From assembly GCA_040756085.1 (NCBI GenBank), contig JBFMAE010000343.1:1-8589 (forward strand): a DNA stretch of 8,589 bases, written 5' to 3'. This DNA is from JBFMAE01 sp040756085. Its GTDB lineage: Bacteria; Desulfobacterota; BSN033; UBA1163. The notes under the pieces were generated by a model. It saw only the letters and a list, made by a program, of their open reading frames with translations, was not told the DNA's origin and searched no databases. This document shows positions 1-5,782 of this stretch, piece by piece (within the stretch, counting starts at the first letter, position 1; each line of letters opens with the position of its first letter). The translations under genes and the position numbers were made by a program.

Positions 1-30
1 GCCAAAGGGAGGTGACTCACGTTTCGCAGG

Positions 31-56
31 ATCCCCCCCTTTTGACAAAGGGGGAT
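31..56. repeat. C/G-rich hairpin upstream of gspE
   Basis: The arms CCCCCTTT (35-42) and AAAGGGGG (47-54) pair perfectly around a TGAC loop. An AT dinucleotide on each outer side extends the symmetry, with two extra Cs unpaired on the left. No T-tract follows on either strand, so a classical intrinsic terminator is not supported. Hairpins of this composition occur as dispersed intergenic repeats in many environmental bacterial genomes; assigning this one to that class is inference. It could still act as a 3'-end stabiliser for a gene lying left of the window. Confidence 0.5.
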
Positions 57-148
57 TAGATAACCTTAGAAATATTGAAGCGATTTATACATCATTCGAA
101 ATTTTTGTCAAGATTTTTTTGTGATTGGCCTGAAGGGATACAAACATC

Positions 149-177
149 TTGCACAAAATATTGAAATTTGGTTTAAT
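149..177 (+). promoter_or_regulatory. candidate sigma-70-type promoter for the gsp operon
   Basis: TTGCAC at 149-154 (4 of 6 matches to TTGACA) is followed by a 17-nt spacer and TTTAAT at 172-177 (5 of 6 matches to TATAAT). Initiation about 7 nt downstream would fall near 184 and leave a leader of about 17 nt before the gspE ATG, still containing AGGAG. The surrounding 60-180 region is strongly A/T-rich, as promoters often are. This is pattern matching only, and such matches are common in A/T-rich DNA. I saw no sigma-54-type GG-N10-GC signature here. Confidence 0.35.
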
Positions 178-185
178 TGAGGAGC

Positions 186-190
186 AGGAG
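186..190 (+). promoter_or_regulatory. ribosome binding site for gspE
   Basis: AGGAG lies 10 nt before the ATG at 201. It decides between this ATG and an in-frame TTG at 177, which has no purine-rich site upstream and would itself overlap this Shine-Dalgarno sequence. Confidence 0.6.
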
Positions 191-200
191 ACCAAACTTG

Positions 201-1910
201 ATGAATCCAATTGACACGCGAATACTCTCTTTTATGACGGCGAAAGGATTGATCCAGAAGACTGAGGCGGAGAGGTTCCACTCTATGGCCCAATCCTCTG
301 ATGAGCGCCTCTCCTTAGAAGAACATCTTATTCACTCAGGCATCCTCACCCAAGACCAGTATCGCAGGGTTGTTGAGGAATTTTTTGGCGTGCCTTGTGC
401 CTGCGAAGAAGATTTTCCAAAGGAGCCGGTTCTGATCAACCATCTTTCGGTTCAATTCATGAAGGAGTCTAAATTTGTTCCAGCCCGTCTGGAAGATAAT
501 GAGCTGACCGTCATTATGAGTAATCCCCTCGATTATTACGCTCTCGACGCGATTCGAGTGGCAACCCGTTATAAAATCCGTGCCCTCGCCGGGAGAGAGA
601 ATCAAATATTAGAGACGATCGAGCGGTATTACGGACTGGGCACAACCTCCATGGAGAGGATTATCGAGGATATGGAGAGCCTTCCCGAGTACCGGATGGA
701 TGAGGAGGAAAGCATCGATCACCTTCTCGACATGGCCTCCGAGGGTCCAGTCATTCGCTTGGTCAACCTCATCATTTCAAGAGCGATTGAGGCAAGGGCG
801 AGCGACATTCATTTTGAACCCTTTGAAGACCAGTTCAGGGTTCGTTATCGGATTGATGGCGTGCTCCACGATGTGGAGTCTCCTCCCAAAAGGCTTCAGG
901 CGGCAATTGTCTCACGCGTCAAGATCATGGCCAAGCTCAATATTGCCGAAAGACGCCTCCCCCAGGATGGCCGAATCATGCTTAGAGTGAAGGGAAAGGA
1001 GATAGACTTCAGGGTCTCCTCCATCCCCACCATCTATGGAGAGAGCCTTGTCTTAAGGATACTGGATAAAACCAGCATCCTTTTGGACATCGAGACATTA
1101 GGGTTTCCGGAAGATATCCTAACCGAATTTAAGAGAATGATTCAGAGACCTCACGGGATCATCCTTGTCACCGGACCCACGGGCAGCGGGAAGACGACCA
1201 CCCTCTACTGTGCCCTTGAAAAGATCAACTCCCCTGATAAAAAGGTCATTACAGTGGAAGACCCAGTCGAATATCAGCTCAAGGGAGTGAATCAAATTCA
1301 GGTGAAGCCATCGATCGGTCTCAACTTTGCCAATGCCTTGCGATCCATTGTCCGTCAGGACCCGGATGTGATCCTCATAGGAGAAATACGGGATACGGAG
1401 ACGGCGGATATCGCCATCCACGCCGCACTGACAGGACATCTGGTCTTCAGCACCCTTCATACGAACGATGCGCCGAGCGCCATCACTCGATTGATTGATA
1501 TGGGGATCGAAGATTACCTCCTCTCCTCCACGATCATCGGCGTTTTGGCACAGCGTTTGGTGAGAGTGGCCTGTCCCCATTGCAGGGTCCCTTATCTGCC
1601 CAATCTGGCCATTCTGAAAGAGTTGAAGGTGGAAGGGGATGACCTTTCTGGCATCCATCTCTTCGATGTGAAAGGATGCTCGAACTGTTCGTTCACAGGA
1701 TACTCGGGAAGAACAGGGATCTTCGAGCTTTTCGAAATCACGGATGAGATCCAGAGGCTCATTCTCGAGAAAAAGGGCTCCCATATCCTTAAGGAGGTCG
1801 CTCGAAGGAAAGGCATGAGGACCTTGAGGGAGGATGGGTGGTTGAAGGTGAAAGAGGGGAGAACAACTGTTTCAGAAGTTCTAAGGGTCACCCAGGAAGA
1901 AACCCAATAG
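201..1910 (+). CDS. gspE: type II secretion system ATPase GspE
   Basis: This is the cytoplasmic hexameric AAA-type ATPase that powers pseudopilus assembly, docked to the inner membrane through GspL and GspF. From the ATG at 201 it is 569 residues, a normal family length. The N-terminal 150 residues resemble the T2SSE N-terminal (MshEN-like) domain. The ATPase core contains Walker A GPTGSGKTTT at residues 325-334, the Asp-box ITVEDPVEYQ just after it, Walker B DPDVILIGE at 387-395 and the His-box segment ALTGHLVFSTLHTND. A C-terminal zinc-binding tetracysteine, CPHC (458-461) and CSNC (493-496), is diagnostic of GspE/PilB and absent from PilT. PilB, the type IV pilus assembly ATPase, is the main alternative, but the run of gspF-L downstream with GspH/I/J/K pseudopilins supports GspE. 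It is the first gene of the visible operon and nothing in it looks damaged. Confidence 0.97.
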   Translation: MNPIDTRILSFMTAKGLIQKTEAERFHSMAQSSDERLSLEEHLIHSGILTQDQYRRVVEEFFGVPCACEEDFPKEPVLINHLSVQFMKESKFVPARLEDNELTVIMSNPLDYYALDAIRVATRYKIRALAGRENQILETIERYYGLGTTSMERIIEDMESLPEYRMDEEESIDHLLDMASEGPVIRLVNLIISRAIEARASDIHFEPFEDQFRVRYRIDGVLHDVESPPKRLQAAIVSRVKIMAKLNIAERRLPQDGRIMLRVKGKEIDFRVSSIPTIYGESLVLRILDKTSILLDIETLGFPEDILTEFKRMIQRPHGIILVTGPTGSGKTTTLYCALEKINSPDKKVITVEDPVEYQLKGVNQIQVKPSIGLNFANALRSIVRQDPDVILIGEIRDTETADIAIHAALTGHLVFSTLHTNDAPSAITRLIDMGIEDYLLSSTIIGVLAQRLVRVACPHCRVPYLPNLAILKELKVEGDDLSGIHLFDVKGCSNCSFTGYSGRTGIFELFEITDEIQRLILEKKGSHILKEVARRKGMRTLREDGWLKVKEGRTTVSEVLRVTQEETQ

Positions 1911-1922
1911 ATTTTCGATGAC

Positions 1923-2121
1923 GGCTACAAAGCCCATTTGGTTTAAGGTCAATAGGTTAAGGTTAATAAAAAGGTTTACGGTGACGATACTCGTATCGAA
2001 GTTAGAAACACGAAGCTCGAAGTTCGATAAAAACGAAAATCCGAGCCTCCGGTTTCGATAAACGAGCATCGATACGAGCTTCAACAACGACAAACGTCCA
2101 TTTGAATTTAACGATACGGGC
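1923..2121. repeat. palindromic dispersed repeat, copy A (MITE-like), between gspE and gspF
   Basis: It begins 13 nt after the gspE stop with a small hairpin (GGCT-ACAA-AGCC, 1923-1934). The end segments are inverted relative to each other: GCCCATTTGGTTTAA on the left against the reverse complement GCCCGTATCGTTAAA of the right. Inside, CTCGTATCG on the left is mirrored by CGATACGAG on the right, so much of the unit could fold as an imperfect hairpin, with GAAGCTCGAAGTTCGA-type runs between. It is homologous to copy B: 21 of 22 bases match between 1980-2001 and 3566-3587, and 42 of 52 between 2070-2121 and 3639-3690, in the same orientation. No ORF with gene-like features is seen. It looks like a non-autonomous mobile repeat or a REP/BIME-type unit; no transposase link is visible. 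Confidence 0.7.
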
Positions 2122-2122
2122 A

Positions 2123-2248
2123 CCCTTCGACAAGCTCAGGGTGAACGGATTTTTCCGATCATGGTGAGCCCTTCGCCTCACCGTTCGCCCTGAGGTTCTC
2201 GAAGGGCGAACGATTCGCTCAGGACAGGCTCTGTCGAACCATACCGTT
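2123..2248. repeat. REP-like palindromic repeat
   Basis: The arm at 2123-2148 (starting CCCTTCGACAAGCTCAGGG) and the arm at 2181-2206 (containing CCCTGAGGTTCTCGAAGGG) are inverted repeats matching at 23 of 26 bases, separated by a 32-nt loop containing ATGGTGAGCCC. A related segment, TCAGGACAGGCTCTGTCGAACCAT, continues to about 2248. These TTCGACA/CTCAGG words are familiar from extragenic palindromes in many environmental genomes (recognised from memory, not searched). The unit abuts copy A directly, so the gspE-gspF gap consists almost wholly of repeats. The remaining 2249-2284 shows no clear Shine-Dalgarno or terminator. Confidence 0.75.
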
Positions 2249-2284
2249 GCCGTCAGACAAAACCCTTATTTCTAAGCAATCAAC

Positions 2285-3499
2285 ATGGCAGAATTTTTTT
2301 ATAAAGCTACAACACTGGATGGGCAGACCGTAGAAGGAGCGATGGATGGTAAGGATGAGCGAGCCGTCGTCCTGAGCCTTCACCAGATGGGCTATATTCC
2401 CATCCGCATCAGCCATGTTGAGGCAAAGGAAAAGGGATTGCGGGTTTCCGCTCTTATCCCCAGACGGGTCGGCATAAGAGATTTGCTTGTCTTTACCCAG
2501 GAGTTCTCAACACTCCTTTCATCGGGCTTGCCCATTGATCGGACCCTTAGGATTCTCGGAAGCTTAACCGAAAACAGAAGATTGAGAGAGACGGTGAAGG
2601 ATGTCCTGCAAAGGGTGGAGGGAGGAAGTTCTCTGGCAGAGGCACTGGGTTTTCATTCCGGGATCTATCCCAAACTCTATGTCAATATGGTCAGGGCTGG
2701 AGAGGCAGGCGGATTTTTAGAGACGATCTTTTCACGCCTGAGCCATTACCTTCAGAGCGCCAAGGAGGTCAGGGAAACATTAGTCTCAGTGATGATCTAT
2801 CCCCTCATTCTCACCTTCGTCAGCGGGGTTTCGATTGTCATTCTGGTCACTTTCGTGGTTCCGAGATTTGCGAGAATCTTCTCCGATATGGGACAGGCGA
2901 TCCCCATACCCACACAGATCGTCCTTGCGATCAGCCATTATATTAGAGATTACTGGTGGATCGGCCTCGGTGGGGCTTTTTTAATTTATTCCGGTTTGAA
3001 AGTCTATACCCAGCAGGAGGAGAGGAGAGCCCGCTGGGATCAATTCAAATTGAAGTGGATCATCATCGGAGACCTTATCCGAAAGGTGGAGGTTGCCCGA
3101 TTTGCAAGAACCCTTGGCACTCTGCTCCAGAGCGGCGTCTCCATTCTGCCTGCCCTCAATCTGGTCAGGGAGATCTCACAGAATCGGGCCGTCTCAAGGG
3201 CGATCGGCGCAATCCACGATCGGTTAAGAGAGGGGAAGGGAATCTCGAAGTCGCTGGAAGAGACAGGCGTCTTTCCACCCCTTGCCGTGCATATGATCGG
3301 GGTGGGTGAGGAGACCGGCAGACTCGATGAGATGCTCATCAAAGTCGCTGAAGTCTATGAGGAGAATGTCCAGAATGTTTTAAAACGGTTTGTCTCCCTT
3401 CTGGAACCCGCTGTGATCCTGATCATGGGGGGATTGGTGGGGTTTATTGTCGTTTCAATGCTTCTGGCAATCTTCAGCATCAATGAAATCCCTTTTTAA
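2285..3499 (+). CDS. gspF: type II secretion system inner-membrane platform protein GspF
   Basis: This is the polytopic membrane protein at the centre of the assembly platform, which couples GspE motion to pseudopilin extraction. At 404 residues it has the usual family length. The N-terminal 45 residues (FFYKATTLDGQTVEGAMDG, then a segment ending GYIPIRIS) are the typical GspF/PilC opening. Two T2SSF domains follow, at about 68-192 and 270-392, each with the repeated pattern FTQEFSTLLSSGLPI / FARTLGTLLQSGVSI and the conserved GE-x-G signatures (GEAGGF at 139-144, GEETGRL at 341-347). Hydrophobic segments at about 168-193, 223-240 and 372-398 fit the three expected membrane helices. The ATG at 2285 has no recognisable Shine-Dalgarno sequence in the 20 nt before it, unlike most genes here, and the gene follows a repeat-filled gap of 374 nt. 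PilC of type IV pili is the paralogue alternative, made unlikely by the context. Confidence 0.97.
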   Translation: MAEFFYKATTLDGQTVEGAMDGKDERAVVLSLHQMGYIPIRISHVEAKEKGLRVSALIPRRVGIRDLLVFTQEFSTLLSSGLPIDRTLRILGSLTENRRLRETVKDVLQRVEGGSSLAEALGFHSGIYPKLYVNMVRAGEAGGFLETIFSRLSHYLQSAKEVRETLVSVMIYPLILTFVSGVSIVILVTFVVPRFARIFSDMGQAIPIPTQIVLAISHYIRDYWWIGLGGAFLIYSGLKVYTQQEERRARWDQFKLKWIIIGDLIRKVEVARFARTLGTLLQSGVSILPALNLVREISQNRAVSRAIGAIHDRLREGKGISKSLEETGVFPPLAVHMIGVGEETGRLDEMLIKVAEVYEENVQNVLKRFVSLLEPAVILIMGGLVGFIVVSMLLAIFSINEIPF

Positions 3500-3521
3500 A
3501 AAACCTATAGGTTAAGGCAAG

Positions 3522-3690
3522 GGCTACGAAGCCCGTTTCGGTAACCGGTTACAAAAAGGGTTTAAGGTGACGATGCTCGTATCGAAGCATGAAGCTCGAA
3601 ACTTGAAGCTCGAGTATCCAGCATCCACATACGAGCCACGATACGAGCCTCAAAAACGAGAAACTTCAATCTCAATTTTATGAAACGGGC
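3522..3690. repeat. palindromic dispersed repeat, copy B (MITE-like), between gspF and gspG
   Basis: It begins 23 nt after the gspF stop with the hairpin GGGCT-ACGA-AGCCC (3521-3534). The left end GCCCGTTTCGGTAAC and the reverse complement of the right end, GCCCGTTTCATAAAA, make terminal inverted repeats. The inner words CTCGTATCG and CGATACGAG are mirrored as in copy A. Two perfect 12-nt palindromes, AACCTATAGGTT (3502-3513) and GTAACCGGTTAC (3541-3552), lie just outside and inside the left end. The word ATAGGTTAAGG occurs before the left hairpin here (3507-3517) but after it in copy A (1952-1962), so the two copies differ in arrangement as well as by substitutions. The middle contains GAGTATCCAGCATCC-type sequence not shared with copy A. 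No gene is seen between 3500 and 3735. Confidence 0.7.
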
Positions 3691-3735
3691 CTCGTTACCC
3701 TCAGATTATTATTTTCTTATCACTGAGAGGAAAAA

Positions 3736-4164
3736 ATGAAAATGATGAAACATCGATGTCAGCGTGGTTTTACACTGATCGAGATCATGATCGTCGTCAT
3801 CATCATCGGTCTCCTGGCGGGCCTGGTCGGTCCCCGTCTCTTTGGAAAGTTGACGCAGGCGAAACAGAAATCGGCCAAAGCCCAGATCGAGTTATTTGGG
3901 ACAGCCCTCGATGCGTTTCGGCTTGATGTGGGAAGATATCCCACCACCGAAGAAGGGCTGAAGATTCTGAGGGAGAAACCTTCAGGGCTGGAGACATGGA
4001 AGGGGCCCTACCTGCCTAAAGAGATTCCCCTGGATCCCTGGGGAAAACCCTATATTTATAAGTTTCCAGGAGAGCATGGCGAGTATGATCTCCTCTCTTA
4101 CGGGCTCGATGGTGTGGAAGGGGGAGAAGGAGAAAATCAGGATGTGGTGAGCTGGAAGGATTGA
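3736..4164 (+). CDS. gspG: type II secretion system major pseudopilin GspG
   Basis: This is the main subunit of the periplasmic pseudopilus, 142 residues, the normal size. The class III signal is RG-FTLIE: the prepilin peptidase would cut after G11, and the conserved E5 of the mature protein is E16. A hydrophobic helix (IMIVVIIIGLLAGLVG) follows. GspG-specific features follow: the helix end PRLFGKLTQAKQKSAKAQI, then the segment FRLDVGRYPTTEEGL, then DPWGKPY, then YGLDGVEGGEGENQDVVSW. The last fits the calcium-binding loop of the family, with aspartates at YGLDG and near NQD. A GAGAGG site 5 nt before the ATG at 3736 supports the start. The gene opens the tightly packed pseudopilin block and ends 5 nt before the likely gspH start. 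These loops separate it clearly from type IV pilins. Confidence 0.97.
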   Translation: MKMMKHRCQRGFTLIEIMIVVIIIGLLAGLVGPRLFGKLTQAKQKSAKAQIELFGTALDAFRLDVGRYPTTEEGLKILREKPSGLETWKGPYLPKEIPLDPWGKPYIYKFPGEHGEYDLLSYGLDGVEGGEGENQDVVSWKD

Positions 4165-4169
4165 TCAAA

Positions 4170-4430
4170 ATGAGGAAGGGCTTTACCTTAATCGAACTCA
4201 TCATCGTCATTGCGATCCTTGGCCTTTCGTTGGTTCTGGTTTCCCCATCCCTCTCACGCCTCTCGAAGACAACGGAATTGCGAGGCGCCACCCAGAAGAT
4301 CGCGGCCATCCTCAGAAACAGTCGAAGCGAAGCTGTGAACAAGGGCAGGACCTATCAGGTTCTTTTTAATGCTGACCTGAGAGAGATAAAAGTCCGGTGG
4401 ATGGAGACAGAAGAGACAGAGAAGGAATGA
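4170..4430 (+). CDS. gspH: minor pseudopilin GspH, N-terminal part ending at an in-frame TGA
   Basis: GspH is a minor pseudopilin of the pseudopilus tip. The product MRKG-FTLIE, with cleavage after G4 and mature E5, has the membrane helix IIVIAILGLSLVLVSPSL. It then has the GspH pattern of an ATQKIAAILRNSRSEAVNKG helix followed by a first beta strand (TYQVLFNAD). Translation stops at TGA 4428-4430 after only 86 residues, about half of the usual 160 or so. The remainder of the family sequence continues in the same frame from 4431 to 4655, so this is one gene split by one stop codon. The ATG at 4170 is preferred because AAGGA lies 9 nt upstream; an in-frame TTG at 4161 would lengthen the leader by three residues but has the AAGGA touching it. 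The split may be a real nonsense mutation, a base-call error or recoding. Confidence 0.85.
   Translation: MRKGFTLIELIIVIAILGLSLVLVSPSLSRLSKTTELRGATQKIAAILRNSRSEAVNKGRTYQVLFNADLREIKVRWMETEETEKE
4421..4426 (+). promoter_or_regulatory. ribosome binding site for restart inside gspH
   Basis: GAAGGA ends 4 nt before the GTG at 4431, which directly follows the TGA stop at 4428-4430. A ribosome terminating there would be well placed to reinitiate on the C-terminal half. The purines may equally be just E/K codons (EKE) of the original reading frame. Confidence 0.4.
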
Positions 4431-4655
4431 GTGAGAGAGAAAAGATCTTCCCAGATCTATACCTTTCCTGGCTGGATCTCGATGAAGGAAGTCGAATTGA
4501 CCAAACCCAAGTATTCAGCGGATCTCCCGGCGATTGAATTTTATCCCAATGGCGGGTCGAATGGGGGGTCGTTCCTTCTGGAGGGCGAAGTTCATAAAAG
4601 GTATCGGATCAAGGTCCATTTTCTCACCGGCATGGTGGAAATTGAAAAGATCTAA
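4431..4655 (+). CDS. gspH: GspH C-terminal half, same frame after the TGA
   Basis: A 74-codon open frame runs from a GTG immediately after the TGA to TAA at 4653-4655. It has no signal peptide or membrane helix. Its second half, IEFYPNGGSNGG then a strand, YRIKVHFLTGMVEIEK, matches the conserved C-terminal beta sheet of GspH pseudopilins (F-x-P-x-G-x-S and I-x-V-x-x-x-TG-x-V/I). Added to the upstream 86 residues and the stop codon this gives 161 codons, a normal complete GspH. No further stop or frameshift is present, so either decay is very recent, the stop is a sequencing error, or both halves are still translated. Alone, this half would lack the helix needed to reach the membrane. It ends 7 nt before the gspI ATG. 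Confidence 0.75.
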   Translation: MREKRSSQIYTFPGWISMKEVELTKPKYSADLPAIEFYPNGGSNGGSFLLEGEVHKRYRIKVHFLTGMVEIEKI

Positions 4656-4662
4656 CTTGGAA

Positions 4663-5073
4663 ATGAAGAGAAAAGGATTTACGCTGATTGAGGTGGTTGT
4701 GGGGCTTGCCATTTTGGGAGTGGGACTGATGGTGATTATGGAGCTCTTTGCTGGTGGGCTTCGATTAGGCAGGGTTTCGGAGGAGTACACGAAGGCGGTC
4801 AATTTGGGCAGGATGAAGCTGGAGGAGGTTTCGCTCAAACCGCCTGTTGAAGAAGGGGTGGAAGAGGGGGAGTTCAACGAGGCTTTTCGCTGGAAGGTCG
4901 AAACCAGGAGGGTAGACATCCTTCCCTTTAAAAAGGATACTGATTTTAAACCTCCGGTGGAGCTTTTCCATGTGAAGGTCGATGTCATCTGGAAGTCGGG
5001 ATCGAAGGAGAGGTCTCTTGGCCTAGAGTCGTACAAAGCAATCAAATTGAAAGGTGATGAGAAGAAGAATTAA
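4663..5073 (+). CDS. gspI: type II secretion system minor pseudopilin GspI
   Basis: This minor pseudopilin nucleates the tip complex with GspJ and GspK. It has 136 residues. The class III signal MKRKG-FTLIE predicts cleavage after G5, with the conserved glutamate E10. Its helix VVVGLAILGVGLMVIMELFAG is followed by a segment ending in the GspI-typical A-x-N-L-x-R-x-x-x-E pattern (here AVNLGRMKLEEV), which supports GspI rather than H or J. The rest is a small beta-rich domain (FRWKVETRRV, FHVKVDVIWKSG). The ATG at 4663 lacks a strong Shine-Dalgarno sequence; an in-frame TTG at 4657 would add two residues and has purines (GAAAAGA) 6 nt upstream. It starts 7 nt after gspH ends and overlaps the gspJ start by 17 nt, consistent with translational coupling. 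Confidence 0.93.
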   Translation: MKRKGFTLIEVVVGLAILGVGLMVIMELFAGGLRLGRVSEEYTKAVNLGRMKLEEVSLKPPVEEGVEEGEFNEAFRWKVETRRVDILPFKKDTDFKPPVELFHVKVDVIWKSGSKERSLGLESYKAIKLKGDEKKN

Positions 5074-5782
5074 ATTCCCGTCATTTCGTGAATTATCCGG
5101 ATTCACCCTGATTGAGGTGGTGGTCAGCCTGACCATTCTCGGTTTTATTTTGTTGGTCATTTTTGGGGCTTTCCGGCTGGGAATCTCGTCATGGGACAGA
5201 GGGGAATTGATTAAAGAGGAATATCAGAAAATTCGGATCGTTTCCCAATTGATTACCAGGCAGGTGAAATCAATCGTCCCTTATAAAATCCGGACCAAGA
5301 AAGCGGAGGGCGATTACTTAGCCTTTGAGGGAAAAGCCCGGTCCTTAAGATTTGTCTCAGCCCTTTCCGGCAAGACACACACAACCGATGGGCTCGTCTA
5401 TACAATTTATCAGTTCAAAGAGGGCGATCCGAACGGGGGCCACCTCATCCTCTACGAGAAGAGGGTTCTGAACCGGAATTTCTTCGAAGAGGAGCCAAAG
5501 GAGGGGGAGGGGATTCCCCTGATCGAAGGGGTCTCAAAGGTCCTATTTGAATATTACCAGGAAGAGGATCCGTCAAAGAATCAGACCGAGGCCTGGTTGG
5601 AGGAGTGGAGCGCCAGAGAGAAGAAGGAGTTGCCAAGGTGTTTAAGAATGGAGCTGAGTCTTAAAAAACCGGATGGGAATGAATCCTCTCTCACGCTCAT
5701 CCTTCCGATCTCCGCCTTTCAATATGAAGAGATAAGGACACCTCCTCTCATCCGGAGGAGAATACCGGAGAGCGTCAGGTGA
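5057..5782 (+). CDS. gspJ: type II secretion system minor pseudopilin GspJ
   Basis: This is the largest of the H/I/J minor pseudopilins and a partner of GspI and GspK in the pseudopilus tip. It has 241 residues from the ATG. The signal region is longer than in its neighbours: 15 residues, basic (RRRIK), ending LSG-FTLIE, with cleavage predicted after G15 and the conserved E20. The membrane helix VVVSLTILGFILLVIFGAF follows. The soluble part has GspJ-like features, including a long post-helix coil (EEYQKIRIVSQLITRQVKSI), a region with FEGKARSLRFVSAL, and the strand FEYYQEED near the C-terminus. A GTG at 5054 in the same frame directly precedes the ATG and could be used instead; AAAGG at 5050-5054 is the only Shine-Dalgarno candidate and is very close. 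The gene overlaps gspI at its start and gspK at its end. Confidence 0.92.
   Translation: MRRRIKFPSFRELSGFTLIEVVVSLTILGFILLVIFGAFRLGISSWDRGELIKEEYQKIRIVSQLITRQVKSIVPYKIRTKKAEGDYLAFEGKARSLRFVSALSGKTHTTDGLVYTIYQFKEGDPNGGHLILYEKRVLNRNFFEEEPKEGEGIPLIEGVSKVLFEYYQEEDPSKNQTEAWLEEWSAREKKELPRCLRMELSLKKPDGNESSLTLILPISAFQYEEIRTPPLIRRRIPESVR
5767..5772 (+). promoter_or_regulatory. ribosome binding site for gspK
   Basis: GGAGAG lies 6 nt before the GTG at 5779 and so supports a GTG start for gspK inside the GTGA overlap with the gspJ stop, typical of termination-reinitiation coupling. Confidence 0.6.

Noticed and set aside
1119..1784. A 221-codon open frame on the minus strand inside gspE
   Set aside because: It lies wholly antisense to the conserved ATPase core, and its translation shows no recognisable domain. 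It is a by-product of codon use on the other strand.
3695..3723. A weak promoter-like pair (TTACCC, 17 nt, TATCAC) before gspG
   Set aside because: Only 3 of 6 and 4 of 6 consensus matches in A/T-rich DNA, and the predicted start would run into the gspG ribosome binding site.
4161..4169. A TTG at 4161 as the gspH start
   Set aside because: The AAGGA site touches this TTG, whereas it is 9 nt from the ATG at 4170. The choice changes only three leader residues that are removed by the prepilin peptidase.
4534..4662. An N-terminal extension of gspI back to an ATG at 4534
   Set aside because: It would overlap gspH and bury the FTLIE signal about 50 residues inside the protein. The ATG at 4663 puts the cleavage site after residue 5 as expected.
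4515..5045. A 176-codon minus-strand open frame across gspH and gspI
   Set aside because: It is antisense to two recognisable pseudopilin sequences, has low-complexity S/T/P-rich translation and no family match.
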